Assembly: GCA_000799755.1 (NCBI GenBank)
Contig: JUHI01000007.1
Coordinates: forward strand, 62,001 to 126,000
DNA: 64,000 nucleotides
Direction of reading: 5' to 3'
Origin: Martinezella tropici
Lineage (GTDB): Bacteria; Pseudomonadota; Alphaproteobacteria; Rhizobiales; Rhizobiaceae
A program made the position numbers and the translations under genes. The notes below the pieces were generated by a model, which ran no database searches, was not told the origin of the DNA, and saw only the letters and a program-made list of their open reading frames with translations. Shown piece after piece: positions 47,545 to 55,939 of the stretch (positions within the stretch are counted from its first letter, which is position 1; every line of letters begins with the position of its first letter).

Positions 47545-48942
47545 TCAGCTGGCGGCCTTCTCCGAACGCACCAGAATGTAGAAGCGTGCACACAGCATGG
47601 CTGCCGCGGAGGCAAGGCCAATCAGGAAGCCGAACCAGATGCCGATGCCGCCAAAGCCGAGCGGAAACGCCAGCAACCAGGCGAGGAAGAAGCCGATCGG
47701 CCAATAGGCGATCAGCGCCATGATCATCGGCACGCGCGCATCCTTAAGACCCCGCAACAAACCGCTGGCGATCGACTGCAATCCGTCGACGAGCTGAAAG
47801 AGACCCGCCACGACGATCAAAGGTGCAGCAAAGGCCAGCACCTGCGGCGCATCGGCCGAGTGGGTGTCAAGAAACCAGCCCGCCAACCAAGACGGCACAG
47901 ACGCGAACAGAATGCTGCCGCAGAGCGCAATGCAGCTCGAAACGACGAGAACCACGATGGCCGCACGCTTCAGGCCGAGATGATCGCCCTGCCCGTGTGC
48001 GACCCCTACCCGTACCGTCGCCGCCTGGCTGAGGCCGAGCGGGATCATGAAGGCCATCGATGCCCACTGCAGTGCGATACCGTGCGCGGCAAGCTCGATC
48101 GTGCCGATCTGTCCCATCAGCAGCGACGCCGCCGTGAACAGGCTGACTTCGGCAAGAACCGTGACACTGATCGGAAAGCCGAGGCGGACGACATCCCACA
48201 AGGCGTGCCAATCCGGCCGCCAGAAACGCGTGAAAATCTCATAACGCCGCGTGTCCTGATGAGCCTGCACGTAACCGACGATGAAGAAGAAACCGGCCGT
48301 CTGCACGGCGACGGAAACGATGGCCGCGCCGTGCAGCCCCATGGCCGGCAGACCGAAATGACCGAGCACCAGGATGTAGGCGAGTATCGCATTCATGACG
48401 AGCATGGCGATGGTCACCTTGAGAATGATGCCGGCACGGCCGATCGCGCTCACCAGCGCCCGGATGACGTTATAGAGCAGCCCCGGCAGCAAGGCGAAAT
48501 GGCCGATATCGATGTAACCGCTGGCGAGCTTCGCGACATCGGGCTTCTGCCCTGCCGCGAGCAGGATTTCCTCGGAATAGAAGAAGGCAGGCTGCGCCAC
48601 CAGCCAATAGGCCGTGACGACCCAAAGACCCATGCGCAGAGCCCGGCGCACCGAGGCAACATCGCCCCTGCCGAAGGCCTGCGCCACCAACGGCACAACC
48701 GCGATGGAAAAGCCGGAACCGAAAATCAGGATCGTGAACAGGAACTGGGCGGAAAGCACCATCGCCGCCAGCTGCTCGGCGCCGAGCCGGCCGACTATCA
48801 TGACGTCCGTCGTGTTGATTCCAAGCTGCGCCAATTGCGCACCGATCAGCGGGATGCCCAGCGCAAGCGTTGCGCGGACATGTGCCGACCACGAATTATC
48901 ATTGTCATGCGCGTGCGGGCGCGCAGGTACCGGCATATCCAT
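47545..48942 (-). CDS. MATE family efflux transporter
   Basis: Twelve-helix multidrug and toxin extrusion protein of 465 residues with two MatE repeats (about 22-180 and 245-405). Conserved features are LGIPLIGAQLAQLGINTTDVMIVGRLG at the start of repeat 1 and GFPISVTVLAEVSLFTAASLLMG in repeat 2. It would export cationic compounds by Na+ or H+ antiport. The Tet-type pump gene precedes it on the same strand across a 148-bp gap with a hairpin, so they may be separate units. Confidence 0.93.
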   Translation of the reverse strand: MDMPVPARPHAHDNDNSWSAHVRATLALGIPLIGAQLAQLGINTTDVMIVGRLGAEQLAAMVLSAQFLFTILIFGSGFSIAVVPLVAQAFGRGDVASVRRALRMGLWVVTAYWLVAQPAFFYSEEILLAAGQKPDVAKLASGYIDIGHFALLPGLLYNVIRALVSAIGRAGIILKVTIAMLVMNAILAYILVLGHFGLPAMGLHGAAIVSVAVQTAGFFFIVGYVQAHQDTRRYEIFTRFWRPDWHALWDVVRLGFPISVTVLAEVSLFTAASLLMGQIGTIELAAHGIALQWASMAFMIPLGLSQAATVRVGVAHGQGDHLGLKRAAIVVLVVSSCIALCGSILFASVPSWLAGWFLDTHSADAPQVLAFAAPLIVVAGLFQLVDGLQSIASGLLRGLKDARVPMIMALIAYWPIGFFLAWLLAFPLGFGGIGIWFGFLIGLASAAAMLCARFYILVRSEKAAS

Positions 48943-49056
48943 AGCGAAGACTCGATCTTTAGAATCGCGCGAACCGCCCTACCCAAGGGTGCGCGAGCCT
49001 GCCGCATTAGCGCAACTTGGCTCAAAAGGCCAGCAGACAAGTCCATGATGCTAAAT

Positions 49057-49089
49057 AATTCATCAGAACATCAAAATATCTGATGAATT
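49057..49089 (-). terminator. Hairpin after the Tet-type MFS gene
   Basis: AATTCATCAGA and TCTGATGAATT pair perfectly around 11 nt, immediately after the stop at 49091. The tail on the minus strand is ATTATTTAGC, so it is a weak terminator candidate. Confidence 0.55.
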
Positions 49090-49090
49090 T

Positions 49091-50347
49091 TTAGGCCGCT
49101 TCACCAGCCTGCGATTGAACGACGACCTTCGGCTCGGTCCTGCGGACCTTGGTCAACAGAACGACAAGTCCGACAGCCACGAGAATTGCACCCATGATCA
49201 ACGGCGCACCGGCAAAGACGACGGGTGCGCCTGGCGCGGTATAGTATTGAAAAAGGTAGGGAAACAGCACGGGGCCGATGATCGCAGTAATACTTGTCAA
49301 ACTGCCGAGCGCGCCTTGCAGTTCGCCTTGGGCCGATGGGGGCACCTTGCTGGCAGCAATGGAACGAAGCGGCGCATCCGCTACATTCTCGACCACAGTC
49401 AGGACGATGACCGCATAGACCATCCAGCCTTGCCACGCGAACGCGTAGCCCAACAGACCGAGGCAGGAAAACACCAATCCAAGCAGCGCAGTCTTCCATT
49501 CGCCAAGCACAGGCACAAGCCGCGGGAGCACCAGGCCCATGGAGATGGCTGCACCGATCCCATAGACAGCGAGTGAGAAACCGATCTGCCCTTCGCTCCA
49601 GCCATAGCGATAGGAGGTGACGAAGGCCCAGACAGCCGGGTAGACGCCATGCGCCAGCCAGTTCAAGAACATGACAACGCAGACCCAGCCGATGCCTTGA
49701 TAGCGTCTTATCTGCCTGAGGGCGCCGAATGGATTGGCTCGACCGAGCTCGAAGGGCCGGCGATGCTTCGCATCCAACGTTTCCGGCAACAGGAAATAGG
49801 CACCGACGAAATTCAGGAACGCCAGAGCCGCAGCACCGTAGAACGGCACGCGCGGGCCGAATTCGCCGAGAAACCCGCCGATGACGGGGCCAAGCACGAA
49901 GCCGACACCAAAAGCCATGCCGATCAGGCCGAAATTCTTCGCGCGGTTCTCGTCATTGCTGATGTCGGCGATATAGGCCGAACAGGTCGAAAAGCTCGCG
50001 CCGCTGATGCCGGCAAGAATGCGGCCGACGAACAACATCCAGTAGGTGCCGGCGATCGCGCAGATGAAATTGTCGATCGCGAATGTCAGCACGGATGCAA
50101 GCAGTAGAGGACGCCGGCCGAAGCGGTCGCTCAGATTGCCGATCAAGGGCGAAAACAGGAACTGCATCGCGGCATAGGCAAGCAGCAGCCAACCGCCTTC
50201 CGTCGCCGCCGAACTGACCGACGCGCCCGTCAGCTCTTCCAGATATTTCGGCATGACCGGCATGATGATCGCGATGCCGATAACGTCGAGGAAGAGAATA
50301 AAGAAGACGAGGAACAGCCCTCGACGGGCGAATTTCTGATCGATCAT
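49091..50347 (-). CDS. TCR/Tet family MFS efflux protein
   Basis: Twelve-helix MFS protein of 418 residues in the tetracycline-efflux (TetA) family. Motif A is GNLSDRFGRRPLLL between helices 2 and 3, and the start FLVFFILFLDVIGIAIIMPVMP is characteristic. Many chromosomal members export other compounds and confer little tetracycline resistance. No TetR gene lies beside it, unlike mobile tet loci. LysR (convergent in function, same strand) lies upstream with a 158-bp gap. Confidence 0.9.
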   Translation of the reverse strand: MIDQKFARRGLFLVFFILFLDVIGIAIIMPVMPKYLEELTGASVSSAATEGGWLLLAYAAMQFLFSPLIGNLSDRFGRRPLLLASVLTFAIDNFICAIAGTYWMLFVGRILAGISGASFSTCSAYIADISNDENRAKNFGLIGMAFGVGFVLGPVIGGFLGEFGPRVPFYGAAALAFLNFVGAYFLLPETLDAKHRRPFELGRANPFGALRQIRRYQGIGWVCVVMFLNWLAHGVYPAVWAFVTSYRYGWSEGQIGFSLAVYGIGAAISMGLVLPRLVPVLGEWKTALLGLVFSCLGLLGYAFAWQGWMVYAVIVLTVVENVADAPLRSIAASKVPPSAQGELQGALGSLTSITAIIGPVLFPYLFQYYTAPGAPVVFAGAPLIMGAILVAVGLVVLLTKVRRTEPKVVVQSQAGEAA

Positions 50348-50505
50348 GGAGTTGCCTTTGGGGCTCCGTCTCCATGAAAGAGACAGAACGTGAACGAAAA
50401 ACCGAAGCGTTCCCCATATATAAAGATTTTGGCAGAAACAATCCGTGAACGCTTCAATCTTATTGATTTATTGACCGCTTTTTTTGATCCTTGGCATAAA
50501 AGCGA

Positions 50506-51417
50506 CTATCTGTCGCGACCGCGCCGCTGCTCGCGATTCAGGAAGTCGACGAAGGCCCGGAGCGGTGTCGGCATGTGGCGTCTGCTGGCGTAATAGAGAA
50601 AGGGACCGGAAAAGGCCGTGTCCCACTCCTCGAGGATCGGCACGAGTTCGCCGCTGGAAATCTGCGGCGCAAGGAACTCTTTGAATGTCCTGATAATGCC
50701 AAGCCCCGCCGCCGCCGCGCTACGCTCGATATCGATCGAATTCGTCGCAACGACCATTGGCGGAGCGATGAAGATCGTCTCTCCATTCCTTTCGAATTCC
50801 CAGGCGACGACCGATCCGCTGAGGAACCTGTGGCGAACGCAGCGATGCTCCAATATGTCTCGCGGATGCTGCGGCGTACCGTTTGCCGTAAGATAGGCCG
50901 GCGACGCTGCCGTGACATAATACTGCTGCCGCGGCCCGATCGGCACCGCGATCATGTCCTTTTCCAGCCGTTCGTCGTAGCGGATACCGGCATCGTATCC
51001 GGCGGCAACGACATCGATGAATGTGTCTTCGGCAACGATCTCGACTGATATTGCCGGATATTCCTTCAGGAACCGGTTGATGATGTCGGGCATCACGACC
51101 ATGGCGGCGACCGTCGGCACATTCAGCCGCAAGGTCCCACCGATGCTGTCGCGAAAGCTGTTGATGTCGTCGAGTGCCCCGGCGATCTCGCTCATGGCGG
51201 GCGTCAGGCGCTCCATCAACCGCTCCCCAGCCTCCGTCGGCGTCACGCTCCGGGTTGTGCGATTGAGAAGGCGCACCGCCAGCCGCTCCTCCAACCGTCG
51301 GACCGCTTCGCTCAGCGACGAGGCTGAAACACCCCGCTTGCGGGCCGCTTCGCGAAAACTGCGCTCGCGGGCAACGGCGGTGAAGGCAACCAGATCGGCA
51401 AGCGGCAAATCATCCAT
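50506..51417 (-). CDS. LysR-family transcriptional regulator
   Basis: Regulator of 303 residues with the LysR winged helix (LADLVAFTAVARERSFREAARKRGVSASSLSEAVRRLEERL) and an effector domain from about residue 90 (IGGTLRLNVPTVAAMVV), which places it near the CrgA/AaeR-like group. I used the ATG at 51417 (MDDLPL), five codons into the longer frame. It is divergent from the aldo/keto reductase gene, which is the likely target. Confidence 0.92.
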   Translation of the reverse strand: MDDLPLADLVAFTAVARERSFREAARKRGVSASSLSEAVRRLEERLAVRLLNRTTRSVTPTEAGERLMERLTPAMSEIAGALDDINSFRDSIGGTLRLNVPTVAAMVVMPDIINRFLKEYPAISVEIVAEDTFIDVVAAGYDAGIRYDERLEKDMIAVPIGPRQQYYVTAASPAYLTANGTPQHPRDILEHRCVRHRFLSGSVVAWEFERNGETIFIAPPMVVATNSIDIERSAAAAGLGIIRTFKEFLAPQISSGELVPILEEWDTAFSGPFLYYASRRHMPTPLRAFVDFLNREQRRGRDR

Positions 51418-51526
51418 TGTGCGAAATTCCAAACAACCTGTTTCGATCTACCTGGATTATCGCACAGAGACCAATGAAGTAAAACCGTCGGCAAGATGTG
51501 AGACACTTCCGCCAAGGAGAAGGACG

Positions 51527-52519
51527 ATGGAAAAGCACCAACTGGGAAAGACGGGGCCGCAGGTATCGGCGCTCGGCCTCGGCTGCATGGGCATGTCGGG
51601 CATGTACGGTCCATCCGATCGCGCCGAGAGCATCGCCACCATTCATGCCGCGCTCGATGCCGGCATCAACCTGCTCGACACCGGCGATTTCTATGGCATG
51701 GGCCACAATGAGATGCTGATCGGCGAAGCGATCAAGGGGTTAAACCGAGACGATTTTCTGCTCAGCGTCAAATTCGGCGCCTTGCGCGATCCCTCCGGCG
51801 CATGGCTCGGCTACGATGCCCGGCCGACTGCCATCCGGAATTTCGTCGCCTATTCGCTGCAGCGCCTCGGCGTCGATCACATCGACATCTACCGCCCTGC
51901 CCGTCTCGATCCGAATGTGCCGATCGAAGACCAGATCGGCGCGATGTCCGACCTCATCAAGGCCGGTTACATCAGGCGTATCGGCCTGTCGGAAGTTGGC
52001 GCGGAGACCATCCGCCGTGCCGCCGCCGTGCATCCTGTCGTCGATTTGCAGATCGAATATTCGCTGATCTCGCGCGGCATCGAGGACAAGATCCTGCCGA
52101 CCTGCCGCGAACTCGGCATCGGCATAACAGCCTATGGCGTTCTTTCGCGCGGCCTCATCAGCGGCCACTGGCAAAAGGAAAATGCCCAGAAAGGCGACTT
52201 CCGCATCATGAGCCCGCGCTTCCAGGCCGGAAACGTCGAAAGGAATCTGGAGCTCGTCGAGGCATTGCGAGAGATCGCCGAGGCAAAGGGTGCAAGCGTC
52301 GCGCAGATCGCCATCGCCTGGGTCGCCGCCCGGGGCAAGGAGATCGTCCCCGTCATCGGCGCGAGACGCCGCGATCGCCTGACGGAAGCGCTGGGAGCAC
52401 TCTCGGTCAAATTGTCGGAAACCGATATGGCAGCGATCGAACGCGCGGTCCCCAGGGATGCCGCCGCCGGCGGCCGCTATCCGGAAGCGCAGCTGACACA
52501 TCTCGACAGCGAGAAGTAA
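51527..52519 (+). CDS. Aldo/keto reductase, catalytic His replaced
   Basis: NADPH-dependent reductase family protein of 330 residues. The AKR tetrad Asp51 (LLDTGDFYG), Tyr56 and Lys82 (SVKFG) is present. At the usual catalytic His (in YYQHR of relatives) the sequence is YRPAR, so Ala125 takes its place. The NADP loop GARRRDRLTEALGAL is normal. This variant may be a real subgroup rather than a decayed enzyme, as the rest is intact. The ATG at 51527 follows AAGGAGAAGG. It is divergent from the LysR gene. Confidence 0.9.
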   Translation: MEKHQLGKTGPQVSALGLGCMGMSGMYGPSDRAESIATIHAALDAGINLLDTGDFYGMGHNEMLIGEAIKGLNRDDFLLSVKFGALRDPSGAWLGYDARPTAIRNFVAYSLQRLGVDHIDIYRPARLDPNVPIEDQIGAMSDLIKAGYIRRIGLSEVGAETIRRAAAVHPVVDLQIEYSLISRGIEDKILPTCRELGIGITAYGVLSRGLISGHWQKENAQKGDFRIMSPRFQAGNVERNLELVEALREIAEAKGASVAQIAIAWVAARGKEIVPVIGARRRDRLTEALGALSVKLSETDMAAIERAVPRDAAAGGRYPEAQLTHLDSEK

Positions 52520-52532
52520 CGCATCAGAAGGC

Positions 52533-52564
52533 CCGCCCGCTCTCCGGCATCGCGGGAGCGGGCG
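52533..52564. terminator. Bidirectional hairpin between convergent genes
   Basis: CGCCCGCTCT... pairs with ...GGGAGCGGGCG around a small loop, between the AKR stop and the zinc peptidase stop. No long T-tract. Confidence 0.6.
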
Positions 52565-52574
52565 GAAAAGCCGA

Positions 52575-53492
52575 TCAGACGGGATTGTTCAGCGTATCGC
52601 AATCCGTAAGCTTGCCGGAATCGAAGCCCTGCTTGAACCACTTCACGCGCTGCGCTGAGGTGCCGTGGTTGAAGCTGTCGGGAACGACATAGCCTTGCGT
52701 GCGCTTCTGCAGCGTATCGTCGCCGATCTGCTGCGCCGCATTCAGCGCCTCCTCGAGATCGCCGGCCTGCAGGATACCCTTCTGCTGCGTGAACTTGCCC
52801 CATATGCCGGCGAAGCAATCGGCCTGCAGCTCGATGCGCACCGACATCTTGTTCGCATCCACCTCGCTCATGGTGCGACGGGCCTGGTTGAATTTCGGCA
52901 GGATGCCGAGCAGATCCTGAACATGGTGGCCGACCTCATGCGCGATAACATAGGCTTGAGCGAAGTCGCCGGCCGCGCCGAACTGATCCTTCATCTGTTT
53001 GAAGAAGGCCATGTCGAGATAGATCTTCTGATCGCTCGGGCAATAGAAGGGGCCGGTCGCCGCCGAAGCCTGACCGCAAGCCGAAGGGAAACTGCCTGAG
53101 AACAGCACGAGCTTCGGGTCGGTATAGGTCTTGCCCATCGATTTGAAGATGCCGGTCCAGGTGTCTTCCGTATCGGCAAGAACGGTAGCCACAAACTGCT
53201 TCATCTCGTCGTTGGCCGGCTGACCGCCATTGCCGGTAGATGTACTCTGCTGATATCCGGAGCCGCCGCCTTCCAGCATGCCGGTTTGCTGCAGCAGGCC
53301 CATGACGTCGACACCCATGGCTCTGAGGATGAGGAAAATCACGATGAGCACGATAATGGTGCGGAAGCTCAAGCCGCCGCCGCCAATCCCTCCGCCGGGG
53401 AAGCGGAACCCGCCGCCACCACTCCCGCCCATGGGCGATGAGCCGCGCTCATCCTCTATATTGTCGGACTGCCGACGCCCCTTCCAATCCAT
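52575..53492 (-). CDS. Neutral zinc metallopeptidase, YpfJ family
   Basis: Membrane-anchored peptidase of 305 residues. A Gly-rich N-terminus leads to one transmembrane helix (about 43-60). The peptidase domain carries HEVGHH (185-190), the HExxH zinc site, and nearby CPSDQKIYLDMAFF, typical of YpfJ. A third zinc ligand is expected in the ELQADCFAGIW segment (Glu/Asp). The active site would face the periplasm. Substrates are unknown. Confidence 0.92.
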   Translation of the reverse strand: MDWKGRRQSDNIEDERGSSPMGGSGGGGFRFPGGGIGGGGLSFRTIIVLIVIFLILRAMGVDVMGLLQQTGMLEGGGSGYQQSTSTGNGGQPANDEMKQFVATVLADTEDTWTGIFKSMGKTYTDPKLVLFSGSFPSACGQASAATGPFYCPSDQKIYLDMAFFKQMKDQFGAAGDFAQAYVIAHEVGHHVQDLLGILPKFNQARRTMSEVDANKMSVRIELQADCFAGIWGKFTQQKGILQAGDLEEALNAAQQIGDDTLQKRTQGYVVPDSFNHGTSAQRVKWFKQGFDSGKLTDCDTLNNPV

Positions 53493-53586
53493 AGCGCACC
53501 TCCTGGCGATGCCTAAAAATCAAAGTCCCTTGAAGCATTTATATATCCAGGAAGACGAACAAAGCCAGTTGGCTATCGACAGAAGA

Positions 53587-54087
53587 TCAGCTTAAGCGGC
53601 GGCGCGCCCACATTTCCTTGGACAGCATCCATAAAACAGCAATGCCTATACCTGCCACGACGAGAAACGGCGCAATCTCATCTCCCTCGAAGGCCACCTC
53701 GTTCATGATCCGGCCCGGAAGAAAGGTAAAAGCTCCCGCACCGACAATGCCGCCGAAGTAAAGACCCCTGATGATGCGCTTGTGCGCCTCGATATTGTGC
53801 CTGCGGGCATTGGCGATGGCACCCCAGCAACCGAAAAGGACATAGATGGAAATGAGGTGAATGGGGCTGAAGCCGTAAAACATGTTGATCTTATGAATGA
53901 AGAAGCTCGAGAGCGCCGTGATCACCATAAGGCATAGCCATATCTTGCCGAGCAGGCGGTGTATCGGCGTGCCCTTTGGCCTTAGCAAAAGGTAGGCGCC
54001 GAGCACGGCGGCCGGCACGACCGCGGCCACGTGAATCTGGATTGCGATCGGGGCATGAAGAAGCGGCTCGAAGGTCATGGTGGGCAT
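53587..54087 (-). CDS. DUF2306 membrane protein
   Basis: A 166-residue membrane protein with four to five hydrophobic segments. It has conserved His residues in the DUF2306 pattern (IQIHVAAVVPAAVLGAYLLL, PIHRLLGKIWLCLMVITALSSFFIH, IEAHKRIIRGLYFGGIVGAG). The His spacing could bind heme or a metal, but no function is established. Met1 at 54087 or Met4 at 54078 may be the true start. It is divergent from the LytTR gene (56 bp apart). Confidence 0.85.
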   Translation of the reverse strand: MPTMTFEPLLHAPIAIQIHVAAVVPAAVLGAYLLLRPKGTPIHRLLGKIWLCLMVITALSSFFIHKINMFYGFSPIHLISIYVLFGCWGAIANARRHNIEAHKRIIRGLYFGGIVGAGAFTFLPGRIMNEVAFEGDEIAPFLVVAGIGIAVLWMLSKEMWARRRLS

Positions 54088-54143
54088 CCGGTTGAGTTTG
54101 CCGAGCCTTTCCGCGATATTATCCTTCTCTCAATTGAAATTGC

Positions 54144-54983
54144 ATGGAAAAGCGGGGAAACTTCGTGGATCACACCTTTCTGCAATCCACGCTTCGCGAA
54201 TTGCAGGTCTTCTGGCGCTCGCCACGGCTCTGGGGGACCTTCCTGACGGTCGTCCTGGTCTTCGCCATAACAGGCCCCTACGGCACCTTCACACGACTGA
54301 TGCCCGGCGCACGTTTCGGTTATTGGCTCGTGCTTCACGCCATGGCCTGGTCGATCGCCATCGTCTTTTCCATCGTCGCGGAAATCCTCCTGCGCAAATG
54401 GATGGCCGGAATGTTCGCACGGATGATGACCGGGTCGGTCATTTCAGCCCTGCCGATCGGCTTCGGCATCTCCCTCGTCGATCTGGCATTTTTTGGTACC
54501 GTGCCCTCTGTCACGAATAGTCTGCGCCAATCGCTGACGTCGATACCGCTTTGCCTGCTATTCTGCTTTCTCACCTATATGACGATGCATCGGCAGATCG
54601 CGATCGCGGCCGAACCACCGCCTGACGAGAAACCGGCGCCTCCCACCGCATCGGAGATAAAGGCACCATCCGCGCAAGCACCGATCCTGTCGCGGCTGAA
54701 ACCCGAAAATCGGGGACCGCTCGTCAGACTCGCCGTGCGCGATCATTATACCGAAGTCGTCACCAGCCGCGGCCACGAACTCATCCTGCTCCGCTTCGGC
54801 GACGCCTTGATGGAGATCGGCGACACCGAAGGCATGCGCCTGCATCGCTCCCACTGGATCGCCACAGGCCATGTCGCCGGATTGAAACGTGATAACGGCA
54901 AGCTCTTCGTCATAACCCGCGACGGCATGGAAATGCCCGTAAGCCGCCCCTACGCCGATGCTGTGCGCCGCCGTTTTGGCTAG
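54144..54983 (+). CDS. Membrane-anchored LytTR-domain transcriptional regulator
   Basis: A 279-residue protein with four transmembrane helices (about 30-150), a Pro/Glu-rich linker (about 155-185) and a C-terminal LytTR DNA-binding domain (about 185-278; VRLAVRDHYTEVVTSRGHELILLRFGDAL ... RLHRSHWIATGHVAG). LytTR domains bind direct repeats and are rarer than HTH proteins in proteobacteria. With the sensor and DNA-binding parts in one membrane protein it acts without a separate kinase. The divergent DUF2306 gene is the closest candidate target. Confidence 0.9.
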   Translation: MEKRGNFVDHTFLQSTLRELQVFWRSPRLWGTFLTVVLVFAITGPYGTFTRLMPGARFGYWLVLHAMAWSIAIVFSIVAEILLRKWMAGMFARMMTGSVISALPIGFGISLVDLAFFGTVPSVTNSLRQSLTSIPLCLLFCFLTYMTMHRQIAIAAEPPPDEKPAPPTASEIKAPSAQAPILSRLKPENRGPLVRLAVRDHYTEVVTSRGHELILLRFGDALMEIGDTEGMRLHRSHWIATGHVAGLKRDNGKLFVITRDGMEMPVSRPYADAVRRRFG

Positions 54984-55346
54984 CGATGGATGAACCGGCA
55001 ACGTCCTTTCGATCGGTGAGCTATTTCTGGCGATCCGCGACCGGCAGAAAAGCGGTTCGCTCGATTTCAGGCACTCTTACTTATCACGGCAACTTAAGGA
55101 TATCAGGAAGACATTCTTTACGGTCACAACCATCGGTCTAAAAATTTTCGACAGAACGCACGCCTACGTTCTTTAAATGCGGTCGATTTACACCTAACTC
55201 AGATTTCGCGCCCATATTCTTTACGTTGATCCTTACATATGTGGACAACCGCGACGCCGCTTCTCCGCGGCTTGCGGTTGCTCGACCTATGCCGACGGTT
55301 TCCAAGAATATCCGGGCGCATGAACGCGCACTGCGCAGGGGGTTTT
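54984..55346. other. Intergenic region upstream of the ygiB-like gene
   Basis: 363 bp with no supported gene. The stretch 55080-55200 is AT-rich and may hold the promoter of the ygiB/ygiC-like pair. Confidence 0.45.
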
Positions 55347-55928
55347 ATGAAGCGATCGATGAGTGTGTCTCTGCTGCTCATGGGAACAGCGGCGTTGACC
55401 GGCTGCGGCGACAAGGAAGACACGGTTCAGATATACAAGGACGTCAATGGATGTATCGCTGGCGAAGTCTTTTCCGCTGACGAATGCCGATCCGATTTTG
55501 CTGCCGCCGAAACAGAACGCGAGCAAAACGCGCCGGCCTATGAAACAGCCGCGAACTGCGAGAAAGACTATGGCGTCAACAATTGCCAGCCGACAACCGG
55601 CGCGCATCGTGCGGGCTCAGGTCACTTCATCCCGCTCCTGGCCGGCTATCTGGTCGGCAACGCCGCAAGATCGTTCGATACCAAGGCGCTTTACCAGCCG
55701 CGCGGCAGCAGCGACTTTCGCACGGCAACCGGGCGCAGCCTTGCCAACGGCATGCTGCTTGCGAAAGCGGCCAATGCGGAAAGAAAGGACGACAACAGGC
55801 AAGCATCTTCCTCCTCCGGTGGCGGTGGTGGTGGCTCCTGGGGAAGATCCTCCGAGCGCGCCGGCCGTTCGAGCGGCGCAGTGGAACGCGGTGGCTGGGG
55901 TTTTCGTGGCTTCCGCCTTTCGAGCTAA
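55347..55928 (+). CDS. DUF1190/YgiB-like lipoprotein
   Basis: A 193-residue exported lipoprotein. The start was set at the ATG at 55347, with AGGGGG upstream, since it opens a signal peptide ending in the lipobox LTGCGD. Four Cys in the middle (CIAGEVFSADEC, CEKDYGVNNC) resemble DUF1190, followed by HFIPLLAGYLVGNAA and a Gly/Ser/Arg-rich tail. In many proteobacteria ygiB lies next to ygiC, as here, where the stop is 11 bp before the next start. Confidence 0.88.
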   Translation: MKRSMSVSLLLMGTAALTGCGDKEDTVQIYKDVNGCIAGEVFSADECRSDFAAAETEREQNAPAYETAANCEKDYGVNNCQPTTGAHRAGSGHFIPLLAGYLVGNAARSFDTKALYQPRGSSDFRTATGRSLANGMLLAKAANAERKDDNRQASSSSGGGGGGSWGRSSERAGRSSGAVERGGWGFRGFRLSS

Positions 55929-55939
55929 CAGGTGAGCGA

